Part shown: in pieces, positions 45,236 through 56,160 of the stretch | Numbering within the stretch: position 1 is the stretch's first letter | How the letters are laid out: every line of letters starts with the position of its first letter | DNA from: Physella acuta | Lineage: Eukaryota > Mollusca > Gastropoda > Physidae | Length of the DNA stretch: 64,000 nucleotides | Reading direction: 5' to 3' | Assembly: GCF_028476545.1 (NCBI RefSeq) | Contig: NW_026731875.1 | Location: 24,515-88,514 of the forward strand | Position numbers and translations under genes: made by a program | The notes under the pieces: model-generated | What the model was told of the DNA's origin: nothing | Databases searched by the model: none | Seen by the model: only the letters and a program-made list of their open reading frames with translations

Positions 45236-48084
45236 ACATCCTATTTTCTCTTTAAAGCAAATAGCACTGTTTGCTCAGGTCATACTCAAGTAGACATAAA
45301 GAAATATTGGACACTCGGTTTAAATTGTAAGGTATTTCTCATAAGCCAGTTTTTACGTAATAGGTGTGTATAGTTACCTAGTAGCAAATTGAAATACATA
45401 ACATTAATAACAACCCACCATTTCATAACGTATAGCTTATTACTATCAATTTTAAAGCAAATACTTTTAGATAGTAAGGGTGCTGACTAAGAACAATTAT
45501 TATGATAAGAGTTAATACAGTAGTCAGTAGCACTAATTGATTTTAAAACTAAAATATAATCCCACATTTATAAGTTTAATAAAAAGTTATATTTTATTAA
45601 ATTATAAAACAAGTAAATAAATATTAGTATATCAACTAAGCTTCAAATGCACTAAAAGTAAGTTAATCTTGCTAGTGCACCAATGCTTTCATCATTAGAA
45701 CTAAAGAAAAATGTTTGTTATTTTTTTTTTTTTTTTTTTTTAATTTTTACTTTTAGACTATTTATAAGAATGCTGTTATAAAGGTTTTCAGACTTTTAAA
45801 AAAAAAGAATTAATAACCCATTTAATATGCCCAGTGAGCTTACGACTGCTAACCCAAAAGTCTAGAGTTCGGCTCCTGGGTTTGAGTCTGTCTGACATCC
45901 CTGAGTCCACCCAGCTTTAATGGGTACCTGACTCATATTAGGGAAACAAAGGCGGCTGGGTATAGTGCTGACCACACTACTCTTTCATATGCTGAGATCT
46001 CCAAAACTGGTGAACTCTACTAAACCTGCTCCACCTGTCTTGGGTAAGAGCGGGAAACGATGAATATGTCAATGTTTGGCTAGTTCTATGTCTACAGAAA
46101 ATTAATACAACTGTGAAAGTCATCAGGGAACGACTATAGATGACATTACTATCTTGAAGGAGGGAGTGGTTTGAACTTATGTGCCTAAGTGTAATGCACT
46201 GTAGTTTAGGAAGTGGGTCATAACGTTTTGTTTTTTTAAGGACAAAAGTATTTTTGTAAACTTGAATTTCTATTGTAGCAATGGTTATTTAGGATGCTAA
46301 CATATTTATTTTGTCATATATATTTTGACATGCACAGGAAGATCAGCAATCTTATCACATTAAACTGTAAGGTTTTGTTGACATGAAGTTAATGTGGTTT
46401 TGTTGGTATTTATTGTGGTTTTGTTTATGTGGTTGAGTGGAGGTTTTTACAACATAATTACTAAAGCTAAATTTTTTTTTTTTCAAAAGTTAATAAATGC
46501 CATGAGGAAATAATACTTTGCCACAAGGCATCCAGGCACACTACTAATCAAACAGTAAGAGATTTTAAGAAAGACATTAAAAATCTTAAATTAATTTTTC
46601 ATCATGCGTCATTGCCATTAGAAATAAGATGGGATGAGAATATGCTCAACCATTGACATAAATCACTAACAATCAGGAGCTTCACAAGAGATAATTTAAT
46701 GACATTTAATGGGTTGGACTCTAAAAGGGGAGTTAGAATATTTCCAGAATTATGGCAACCAAATTAAAAAGTGATATTGAAAAGTAAAAATGTGTTAATT
46801 CAAATTAGATTCAAACAGATAGACAAAACTATAAGTATGTTGTGTATGAAGACATCATTAAATTATTAAAGTAGAATATAACTTTTAAATATAGTCTAGA
46901 AGTAGAAGATCTACCAACTTGAAATAAAACTTTATTTTATCAACATTATAAAGGTTTTATTTTTTAGAAAATAGCTAAATCTAAATTTATTCTAATAATT
47001 TTATCCCCCAGCTTGCATTTTTAGAAAAGTTATTATAAGATATATTGTTCCTAATATCTTTCGTGTATGTGTGTCATTGAATTCTATATTGGGATAATAA
47101 ACATCCCACCTGTTAACTGTATAGTTAACTGTAAATTTTAGCCCAGCAGAGATAACGTTATGTAATTTATGACCATCATGGCTCAGCAGGGAGGAGTTCA
47201 AAAAAGAGGAATCAGTACCACTGCCCTCCCCTTAAAATTTCTCAACTCCTTAACACAATTATATGATCATCATAAAATTTATAACACCTGTGTATACATA
47301 TTGCTTCTTTTAGATCTGAGCCAAGCAGAGATGGCATACTCTACCCACAACATATTTCTCTTCTATAACACAATGTTTTGTTATTTATAGCACATATGGC
47401 TCAAAACGCAAAGCAAAAAGGGAGATTAGTCTGATTAGTTAATCATACCCCTGTGAACTTGACATCAAAGATTTTTAACTTTCAGAACAGCTGTTCATTT
47501 TATTGTGAACCACAAGACTTTATGCAAAAATGTGTAACATGTGGCCTATTTAATGGTCCAATGAGAACTCAGCGATAGTTGATATTGAAAAGAATGTGTG
47601 GACACAACACTAGCTAATGAGGAGTTAAAAAAAAAAATTTCTATTGAGAAATTAGCCTATAAAATGCAAAGTAGTTGCACCACTCTTTGTTTTATGCCCC
47701 AAATTTGGATTTTTGGGGGTCTGGCTATAAATATTAAATTTAACTTATTCTACATAAATTTCATTTCCATTTTGATGAATTTTATTTTCTGAGAAATGTC
47801 TTACAATAAAGACGCAATATTTTCTATATTAGGATATACTTGAATTAGTAGAAATCTCCACTGCCCTCAACCAGGAAGAAACAAAAAAAATATTTTTAAA
47901 AGTAGAAAATATATAGATTCCTAGGCCCACTTTAACAGTTATTTTAGCCATTGTCCACCCCCTCTATCAAAAACTAAAGAAACATTATGCTGATGCCTTA
48001 AACCCCACCCACTTTCTGTATATAGAAAGATTGTGGTAGAAACAGACTGTCATCTAAGTTAGACCATAATACTATGGTAAATAT
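45236..48084. other. AT-rich intergenic DNA with one SINE
   Basis: Apart from the SINE listed separately and a T-run at 45720-45741, I see no gene or terminus. Confidence 0.5.
45835..46062 (+). mobile_element. Nin-DC-type SINE, 5' truncated
   Basis: It contains ctgctaacccaaaagtctag, gttcggctcctggg, ccacccagctttaatgggta, gggtatagtgctgaccacac and ctgctccacctgtcttggg. The A-box part is missing. Confidence 0.7.
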
Positions 48085-48361
48085 GGGAAGGTGCGGCCTA
48101 GTGGTAGAGAGCTAGATTGCTAACCCTAGAGTCTCGAGTTTGAATCCGGGTTCAAGTCAGTGGAATGTCCCTAAGTCCACCCAAACAAAAAGGAATTTAT
48201 ATAGAAAATATATACTTTTACGAGTGTCTGCCCCCCAGAAAATGTTGACCGCCCCCCTCCCCTGAAAATATCAAGTTGCCCCCCCCCCCCCCCCCCCAAA
48301 GAAAAAAGTCTGGAAGAAACACTGGCTCTGATGGGTAGGGAAACAAAGGCGCTTGGGGCCA
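48085..48361 (+). mobile_element. SINE split by a nested MITE
   Basis: The tRNA-like head (ggcctagtggtagag; B box tttgaatccggg) runs to gtccaccc at about 48183. The SINE resumes at 48325 with gctctgatgggtagggaaac. The 140 bp between are a C-rich hAT-like piece. Confidence 0.7.
48184..48324. mobile_element. hAT-like MITE nested in the SINE
   Basis: It shares atttatatagaaaatatata, the C-runs and aaaaaagtctggaagaaacactg with 26090-26280. Its right end is the reverse complement of cagtgtttcttcc. It must be younger than the host SINE. Confidence 0.55.
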
Positions 48362-49518
48362 TAAGTTACTTTTTTCGGGAGAATATTTACGCCAGTGTCT
48401 TCTTTAAAAAGGGGTTGTTAGGTTACTAGTAGTTAACTAAATACAGTAATACACACATGGCAGGCTAATATCAATGCTAACCCTGTCCCTAACCCTAACC
48501 CCAACCCTGGTCCTACAATAATACAATATTATATCAATGTGTCAATATGCCTAACAAGTTAACAACCAATTTCTAACCATAAAATTAGTCGAGATTACAA
48601 TAATACTACTACTACTAACAACCAAACACACCTATTTTATGGAAGAGTCTATTGTTATTGTTGGACACTCACTGGTATCTATAGTCTATACTATTATATT
48701 GGCCTACTAACTAATATTAATTTAGGCTAACCATCCTTTTTTTTTACTTTACTTTACTTTAACTTTAAATTTTAAAGTTTAAAAAGTCAAGGAAGTTCAA
48801 GACTCAAGTTACCTTTCAGTTTCTCTTGGTAAGTCTGCTAACTAAAATAAAATGATTAACTTAAATTTTAAAATTAGCATTAGATTAGACTTTAGACCTA
48901 GCCTAGACCTATTGTTAAATGTTGCTTTGTGAAACTTTAAAATAAAATAAGTTCCATTCGAAATACACAGTAGAATCTCAATCTAGTGACCGGTCTTTTC
49001 TTCAGTTGGAATACAGACTTCAGTCTATCAGCTGGTAAACATTGAAATGAGGTCAAACTCAACAACCTGCCGAAACATTTTTTATAGATCCACATCTATC
49101 TAGATCTACGTACTATTTTATTTTTAATTTAGAGTTACGTCCCTCTATTTTACAAATTGCGTTGATGAAAATAAAATAGGCCTAAATAAAAATCAAAGGT
49201 AAACAAATTTAGAGAGATCAAAACATTTTTATGAAAAATAAGAAAACTAAAAATAGATTGTTCAGGAGTGTTAATATTATTATTATTGTTAGAAGTCTTA
49301 CATTGTTATTTATTACATTATCGTAGTTCGTGCCTTATAAAATTGAATAACAAGCGAGACAACCCAGTTTTAAACAATTCGCAAAAATAAAATAAAATTA
49401 TATCCTCTACCAAAAACCTAAATCTAATTTACGATTTACTATAACTATGTGAATAGCTTGGTGAAATATCTCAAGATAGAATCTAGATTCTATATCTTCA
49501 TGTAAAAATTATGTTGTA
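48362..49518. other. AT-rich intergenic DNA
   Basis: A short TAACCC-like run (ccctaaccctaaccccaacc) lies near 48486-48508. Nothing else was recognised. Confidence 0.5.
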
Positions 49519-50207
49519 TTTTTACTTTCTCGTATATACGTAGTATAGAGAAAGTATTGTAATCGTGCAAAAAAAAAAATCGAGATTTTTACAAATCTCG
49601 ACGTTTTACACCTCACTGATACGGAAAAACATAATTTTGCAATCTTGTCCGTATGTCTGTGTGTGTGTGTGTGTCTGTGTGTGTGTCCGTGTGTAAACAC
49701 GATAACTTGAGTACCGTTACAGCTAGGTTGATGAAATTTCATATATAAGTATTATATCAAAATCGTAGATCCGTATCAACTTTTGAGCGATTTCCGACAA
49801 CCGGAAGTGGTACTTTTTCTACTTTGAATTTTTCAAAAGCCTATAACTTGAGTACTATTTCACATAGATAAATGACATTTCACATGTAAGTAAAAGATCT
49901 AATTCTCTACCTTCTGTTAAATTTTGAGTAATTTCCGTTGACCGGAAGTAGTAATTTATGCTACTTCCGATTTCTCAAAAAACTAATGTAAATTTTTAAA
50001 GTACTAATACTATTGCGCACTATTATAAACACCTTTATTAGGCGTTCGCTTGGTGCGCAATTGTTTTTTACTGAGATTCTATTCTATTTTTAAAAGTTTC
50101 AGTATTTAAAATGGATTAAAAATCATAACTATATCCCCAGTTACCATCCCCTGTTGTTTTATATAAGAATATTCGAGAAAGTTTAGGGGAGATCGCTACC
50201 GGTTTAT
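49519..50207. mobile_element. Dispersed 690-bp repeat, copy 2, unknown class
   Basis: Nearly identical to 15750-16438 in the same orientation, with the same left-end inverted repeat (actttctc/gagaaagt) and the same tcgagattt/aaatctcga stem. Similarity ends at accggtttat. The high identity suggests recent activity or a recent common burst. Confidence 0.7.
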
Positions 50208-50869
50208 TTTTTAAAGTATTACCTTAAAATTTTTAAGGTCAATTTTGAATCAGCTGTTCTTTTTTTAGCAATGGAATATTTTTTATAATTATCGATTTTT
50301 TTTTTAAATTAAAAAAACCTTGAAACTAAAATTGTCTTAGCTCACATTTTAACGTAATGTCAGATGTTTCACCACCCCTAAAAGGACTTCACTCGTGAGT
50401 CGTTAGTCTCCCCCAAAAATGTGTGCCGAGCTGGGTCAACATATAATATTCAATTTAGTTTTTAAAATTATTATTTTTAAATGCTACAGTATGACGTCAT
50501 CCAGCCCCCCCCCCCACACACACACATGTCACAAAAAGTCCAATCAAAAGTCAGAGCCCATCTCACCTAGGTAGCCTACTTGACGTCATTTGTGGCTACT
50601 GACGTCATTTTTGGCTTACCTCCAAGACAAAGAACATTTTTGTCAAAAACGTATCAAATGGGATTAAAGATTTGCCATAACCAACCCCGAAGCAATCATT
50701 TGAGCCGGAGGGAGATTAAGGTTTTAATTTAATTTTTTAAATCTCTGTTGATAAGTGATTAAAAAGTGGTATTTACCTTCAAGGGGATTTAATCTACCTA
50801 CATTAAGCTGTAAGGTTTTCTTGAGGTACTAAAGATTTTCTTTTGCTGACGTAGTTTGTTACATTGTTT
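50208..50869. other. AT-rich intergenic DNA
   Basis: A C-run and short CA tract at about 50507-50526 and a short direct repeat of gacgtcattt(g/t)tggct near 50583-50615. No gene was seen. Confidence 0.5.
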
Positions 50870-51720
50870 ATGTGATTCTATTGATGTATTATTGTTGATA
50901 TTCTACTGTTGATGTGCTTCTGTTGATGTACTACTGTTGATGTATGTACCACTCAGTGGCGTAGGCAGGGGGGTTAGGGGGGGTCATAACCCCCCCCCAT
51001 AGACCCCTCGGTATATATAAAAAGTATGAGGGGGGGGGGTGCAAATCGAAAGTTTGAGGGGGGTGCAAATCAAAAGTTTGTCCCCGGGTAAAAATTGGAA
51101 CCCCCCCCCCCCCTTGAGACGATCCTGGCTACGCCACTGGTACCACTGTTGATGTGCTACTGTTGATGTGTTACTGTTGATGTGCTATTGATGTGCTACT
51201 GTTGATGTGCTACTGCCGATGTGCTACTGTTGATGTGCTACTGTTGATGTGCTACTGTTGATGTGTTACTGTTGATGTGCTGTTGATGTGCTACTGTTGA
51301 TGTGCTACTGCCGATGTGCTACTGTTGATGTGCTACTGTCGATGTGCTACTGTCGATGTGCTGCTGTTGATGTGCTACTGTCGATGATGTGCTACTGTCG
51401 ATGATGTGCTACTGTTGATGTGCTACTTTTGATGTGCTACTGTTGATGTGCTACTGTCGATGTGCTACTGTTGATGTGCTACTGTCGATGTGCTACTGTT
51501 GATGTGCTACTGTTGATGTGCTACTGTCGATGATGTGCTACTGTCGATGATGTGCTACTGTTGATGTGCTACTGTTGATGTGCTACTGTCGATGTATTAC
51601 TGTTGATGTACTATTGGTGATGTGCTACTGTTGATGTGCTACTGTTGATGTGCTACTGTCGATGTGCTACTGTTGATGTGCTACTGTCGATGCGCTACTG
51701 TTGATATGGTTTTGTCGGTG
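50870..51720. repeat. 14-bp minisatellite interrupted by a MITE
   Basis: Tandem copies of gatgtgctactgtt with variants gtcgatg and tgatgatg, more degenerate on the left. A 186-bp hAT-like MITE is inserted at 50954. Confidence 0.92.
50954..51139. mobile_element. hAT-like MITE with perfect 8-bp target duplication
   Basis: It begins CAGTGGCGTAGGCAGG and ends CCTGGCTACGCCACTG. It is flanked by gtaccact at 50946-50953 and 51140-51147. The interior has G- and C-runs and gtgcaaatc(g/a)aaagtttg. Removing it and one duplication restores the minisatellite. Confidence 0.88.
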
Positions 51721-52039
51721 ACGATTTTATAACGTGGAGACATTAATGCTGAATCTGAGCTGTGGTTCTGTTCAAGATTTATGGACTGCAGCAAAAAATT
51801 GTTTCAAAAGTTAATTAAAAACGCGAGGAAACGATACCTTGCTATGAGACATGAGGACAATGACGTAACTAGTCAAACAGTAATAGATGTAAAGACTGCA
51901 AATGTAAAATATTTAATTAATCAGTCTCAGCCGCATGTAATTGTCGTTAGAATTAATTAACGTCTGGAGGTGACGCAATTGGAGATTTATGATAGCGGGA
52001 TGAGGGGATTAAAGAAATTATCTACTCACTGTCCAGACT

Positions 52040-52640
52040 TCATCTTTTACTCGCTGGTCATACTTTGTCCAGTTCTCGCTGGTCATACTTTGTCCAGTTC
52101 TCGCTGGTCATACTTTGTCCAGTTCTCGCTGCTTGTCCAGTTCTCGCAGGTCATACTTTGTCCAGTTCTCGCTGGTCATACTTTGTCCAGTTCTCGCTGG
52201 TCATACTTTGTCCAGTTCTCGCTGGTCATACTTTGTCCAGTTCTCGCTGGTCATACTTTGTCCAGTTCTCGCTGGTCATACTTTGTCCAGTTCTCGCTGG
52301 TCATACTTTGTCCAGTAGTCGCTGGTCATACTTTGTCTAGTAGTCACTGGTGATTCTTTGTCCAATTCTCGCTGGTCATACTTTGTCCAGTTCTCGCTGG
52401 TCATACTTTGTCCAGTTCTCGCTGGTCATACTTTGTCCAGTTCTCGCTGGTCATACTTTGTCCAGTTCTCGCTGGTCATACTTTGTCCAGTTCTCGCTGG
52501 TCATACTTTGTCCAGTTCTCGCTGGTCATACTTTGTCCAGTTCTCGCTGGTCATACTTTGTCCAGTTCTCGCTGGTCATACTTTGTCCAGTTCTCGCTGG
52601 TCATACTTTGTCCAGTTCTCGCTGGTCATACTTTGTCCAC
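52040..52640. repeat. 24-bp minisatellite upstream of the receptor gene
   Basis: About 24 copies of a unit containing gtccagttctcgctgg followed by tcatactt, almost invariant, so recently homogenised. All frames are open because 24 is a multiple of three; the resulting Val/Leu/Ser peptides are not genes. It ends about 115 bp before the receptor's ATG. Confidence 0.95.
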
Positions 52641-52753
52641 TTCTAGTCCGTCAGTTTTTGTCCAGTTTCCAGCTATCAGTCCACTGATGGTGGTATCATA
52701 CGTAGTGTCTTTGTTTAGTGTTGATATGAATTGTTCACATCCCTGACATAATC

Positions 52754-52826
52754 ATGACAGGAGCAGCACTACAAAGGACAGGCTTATGTTTCTGTTTGAT
52801 AATATTATTCCTACTCTACCTCACGG
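52754..52826 (+). CDS. Receptor gene, exon 1 (signal peptide)
   Basis: ATG at 52754; 73 nt encode 24 residues ending in a hydrophobic core (CFCLIILFLLYLT), then donor gtaagt in phase 1. The next acceptor gatcaatcctag (to 53086) continues in phase 1 with GDFVLSQNSTK. Confidence 0.7.
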
Positions 52827-52890
52827 GTAAGTAATAGTAATACATTAAACTTCAACCTTTAATTTGTAAAATGACTCAGGCATTTTAAAA

Positions 52891-52977
<87 letters not shown>

Positions 52978-55900
52978 ATAATATAGTTACTGATTGCTAA
53001 ACACCATCATGTTTTAATCGCTTATCACTAGAGTTTGAGTAATTTTGAAGTAACTTGAGTAACTTTAAGAACTTGATCAATCCTAGGTGATTTTGTGCTG
53101 AGCCAAAACTCGACCAAACTCCCGCAGTCAAATCAAAAGGTGGGAAATACGTCAGACACAGAGATACAAATAAAACCGGCAAGGTCAAGGGTGATTGTTC
53201 GAAGCCAGAATATGTAGAGAGTTAGGGAAGATAAAAACAGTTCAAAATGTTCACCAATGGAGGATTCTATTCTCAGTCGACCCCACGGTAACAAAAGCTG
53301 TATTGATTATAGAAATGACGATTGTTACTTAGATGAGGTTTGTGTATTTCACGGCGATTGCTGTTCTAGTTATAGAGATGTTAAAAGTCACTTTAATAAA
53401 GTGGATGTTCTTGGCTCGATGTTCAACGAAACGAAATCCTACACGCGACTGATGAAGTTGTATGGGCTGTACCGATGGTTTAAGCTCGCGACGTGTGAGC
53501 TGACGTTGAACGCCCACCTGGTGACGCAATGCAGCGAGGAAGATGACGTCATTAAAAAGGTCAACGACCTGCTCCAGAAACTCAACCATCCAACCGAGAG
53601 CGGACGTTTGTATTTCGGCTTGTCACTTCCGGATGTCACGTCACGTTGTCATGACGTCACCTCTGCTTCGGATGTCACCATCAACAGTGTCCCGGTCACC
53701 CTGGAAACAGGCGCCACCATGGTAGATTTCCGTAACGTCTTCTGTGTGATTTGCAATGGAGTGGACCCTGCTACCGTTACACATTGGGGCGCTAGCTTAA
53801 TCTGCCACAATACAAGCACATCCGCGTTTCAAATTTTAACACAGAGGAACAACCTAGATCATGATTGGTGTACACTAGAGTTAACGTCTCCATACCACAC
53901 AAGAACGTGTCCACAACTTAGGAAAAAAAAACCTGGAAAAAATGTGTTCGCCCCTAGCGCCATCCCCACCAACGAGAGGGTGTCTAGTTTCAGACACTTG
54001 TTTGATTTGAACTCGTATTCCACTGCAAAGGTAGAAGAAAACTGCGAAGAAAATCAAATTTTTGCGCCGATTTATCAAAAGTGTTTGGAGATCACGTGTC
54101 CAGAAGGAAGTGATCTCATTGGTCAAGAGTGCGTAAGGACAGGAATAAGAGATACCATCACATACGATAACAATGTTACTCATGTGATGGAGAGTTACAA
54201 CATGATCTTACCAACGCCGGCAAGCCAGATAGGCGTGTACATCTGGTTTAAATATCTACTGGCAGATAATCGGCAACGTTGTGAAGATTATTGTTACAGC
54301 GAAGCAAATAACGGTACTAACTCAGAGGAACCAATTCAGATAATGTTAAATCGAATTATCGAGCCCAATACAAGACACGCGGTGTCGCTGCAGTATTTTA
54401 CTTTGGTTTGGACGAAGGCGATGTTAGGAACAGGATCTATAAATAGAACAGAAATGACGTCGAATCTGTTAGATGATCTAAAGACCGCCTTCAAAAATAC
54501 GTCTTCTGATCATTTTTCAATAACACAGGTGAACGCTAGTTGGTGTTTAGACTTCCATGGGGCAGGACAAGACGACGATAGTCTACAATCAGGTCTATGT
54601 GTACTGGTCAGATTTAATATGTCCACATCGAGCGATACTGACGGTATGTCTAACATAAAAACAAGGATTCTGACAAGGCTCAATGACATAGCCCATGAAA
54701 GTAATTTTCTCGTTAAAAATGTGACACTAACTAATCAAGATAACGAATTATCAACGAGAGATGGTCAGTTCTGTTCTTTGGGTAGAAAACGGGTGTTTAA
54801 GGAAATGGCGCTTGTAACCGACCAAAATGGAACAGAACATGTCGACTTTAACCTCACAACTTTACCGCTGAAATTTTTTATCTTCTACCTTCACTACAAC
54901 GGTGATTCCCTGTCACGTGATAATCCTAAAAACAAGGCTACTGTTGGCTGGTGTGATAATCCCGTCTTAAAATGTCCACATGTCTATGTCAACAAATCAG
55001 ACATTGTTGTATTTCAGAATTATCTACTTGTAACAAAACACTCGGAAGAAATAATGTCATATCTACTACATTACAGTAATTCCTCTATTTCTTTAAATGA
55101 GCTACGAAGAATTTGTGAAGAACAATTTAAACATCAGAGACTTTATGTACTCAACATAGGAGATTATGTGTTAACCGATAATGGTGCTCTTGTGTGCTTT
55201 GATGAACTAAAACTGCCGCAGACTGTTATACCAAACTCTGAAGTGGAACGTGCGGCGACCCTCATCGCGTGCGGCATCTCCGTGTCGTGCCTGATTGTCG
55301 TTCTCCTCGTCTACGGGCTGGTGCCAGACTTGAGAAACGTGCCAGGAAAAATCGTCATGTCCATGTCGTCTGCCCTGCTGGTCGCACAAATGATGTTCCT
55401 GTTTTGCACCCACCCCCAGGGATTAGCCTGTGAGATCTACGCTGCTGTTCACCATGCCGTATGGCTGGCGTCGTTCTCCTGGCTGGCCGCCATGTCGCTA
55501 CATCTTGCCTGTATTCTACATGTACAATCCCAGCGTTGGTTTAACCCGTCAAGCTCCGCCATTTTTTACGTCTTCTCCTCCCTCTGCTGGGGGCTGCCAT
55601 CTTTGATCGCCGGAAGTTGTTTTACACTGGATAAAACCGGAACAGTCCAAATTAACTACGGTATCAACGGCGTCTGCTGGATAGGTAACTTTAAATCAAT
55701 CATCGCTGTTTTTATCGTTCCGATGTTTTTACTTCTATCCATCAACGCCATTTGTGCTGTGTTCGTCATCAAAGCGATCAGAAAAAGTTCAAATTTCAGA
55801 CAGAAGAACTCACAACACAAGCGAGAGAAAACACAACTGGTGTTGTGTGTGAACCTGTCCCTTATGATGGGTCTCACCTGGGTGTTTTACTTTCTAGCGG

Positions 55901-56160
55901 TCGCCATGAATACAAGCTGCATGTGGGTTGTCTTTATACTGACCAACGGCTCCCAGGGGCTCTATGTGTTCCTCTGCTACCTGGCCAGGAAGTCGGTCCT
56001 GGCTAAGCTCATTGGAATGTTGAGAAGGTTCAAACCCATCCCACCTAACATCACCGACGCTATCGACTTGACCAGGTCAACCACGTTGTGGACGTTGCCA
56101 TTGACAGACCAAGTCCCACGCTTCAGCCCAAGGACCTACGTGTACACAGTCAATCCATGA
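52754..56160 (+). CDS. Secretin/adhesion-like (Methuselah-type) seven-transmembrane receptor
   Basis: A signal-peptide exon (52754-52826; MTGAALQRTG, then a Leu/Ile/Phe core) splices in phase 1 to 53087, and a long frame continues to TGA at 56158-56160 (about 1020 aa). The early part has a Cys cluster, CIDYRNDDCYLDEVCVFHGD then CC, like a somatomedin-B domain. Then come about 550 residues with many N-x-S/T sites and no recognisable GPS cleavage motif. The 7TM block starts about 665 codons after the ATG at 53257 (ACGISVSCLIVVLLVYG) and includes ACEIYAAVHHAVWLASFSWL, GVCWIG in the second outer loop and LVLCVNLSLMMGLTWVFYF. This fits family-B-like receptors expanded in molluscs; the ligand is unknown. 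An in-frame TAG at 53215-53217 needs a small intron or marks a broken allele. Confidence 0.82.
52893..52978. repeat. (AT)n microsatellite in receptor intron 1
   Basis: About 85 bp of pure AT. Confidence 0.95.
53087..53139 (+). CDS. Receptor gene, exon 2 (provisional)
   Basis: Acceptor ttgatcaatcctag. It encodes DFVLSQNSTKLPQSNQK in the frame of the main exon. Ending it at the donor gtggga (53140) and resuming at 53218 after tatgtag removes a 78-nt intron containing the in-frame TAG, phase 0 on both sides. Another option is donor gtcaag at 53184 with an acceptor at 53219. Confidence 0.45.
53218..56160 (+). CDS. Receptor gene, main exon (ectodomain and 7TM)
   Basis: An uninterrupted frame of 981 codons (967 from the ATG at 53257). 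It contains the SMB-like Cys cluster, a glycosylated ectodomain and all seven membrane segments in one exon. The last residues TYVYTVNP and the stop are the first unit of the downstream minisatellite. Confidence 0.93.
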   Translation, partial: RVREDKNSSKCSPMEDSILSRPHGNKSCIDYRNDDCYLDEVCVFHGDCCSSYRDVKSHFNKVDVLGSMFNETKSYTRLMKLYGLYRWFKLATCELTLNAHLVTQCSEEDDVIKKVNDLLQKLNHPTESGRLYFGLSLPDVTSRCHDVTSASDVTINSVPVTLETGATMVDFRNVFCVICNGVDPATVTHWGASLICHNTSTSAFQILTQRNNLDHDWCTLELTSPYHTRTCPQLRKKKPGKNVFAPSAIPTNERVSSFRHLFDLNSYSTAKVEENCEENQIFAPIYQKCLEITCPEGSDLIGQECVRTGIRDTITYDNNVTHVMESYNMILPTPASQIGVYIWFKYLLADNRQRCEDYCYSEANNGTNSEEPIQIMLNRIIEPNTRHAVSLQYFTLVWTKAMLGTGSINRTEMTSNLLDDLKTAFKNTSSDHFSITQVNASWCLDFHGAGQDDDSLQSGLCVLVRFNMSTSSDTDGMSNIKTRILTRLNDIAHESNFLVKNVTLTNQDNELSTRDGQFCSLGRKRVFKEMALVTDQNGTEHVDFNLTTLPLKFFIFYLHYNGDSLSRDNPKNKATVGWCDNPVLKCPHVYVNKSDIVVFQNYLLVTKHSEEIMSYLLHYSNSSISLNELRRICEEQFKHQRLYVLNIGDYVLTDNGALVCFDELKLPQTVIPNSEVERAATLIACGISVSCLIVVLLVYGLVPDLRNVPGKIVMSMSSALLVAQMMFLFCTHPQGLACEIYAAVHHAVWLASFSWLAAMSLHLACILHVQSQRWFNPSSSAIFYVFSSLCWGLPSLIAGSCFTLDKTGTVQINYGINGVCWIGNFKSIIAVFIVPMFLLLSINAICAVFVIKAIRKSSNFRQKNSQHKREKTQLVLCVNLSLMMGLTWVFYFLAVAMNTSCMWVVFILTNGSQGLYVFLCYLARKSVLAKLIGMLRRFKPIPPNITDAIDLTRSTTLWTLPLTDQVPRFSPRTYVYTVNP

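Noticed and set aside
52065-52687. Val/Leu/Ser-rich repeat protein
   Set aside because: All three forward frames through a 24-bp minisatellite are open and encode the same permuted peptide; no start context or splice sites.
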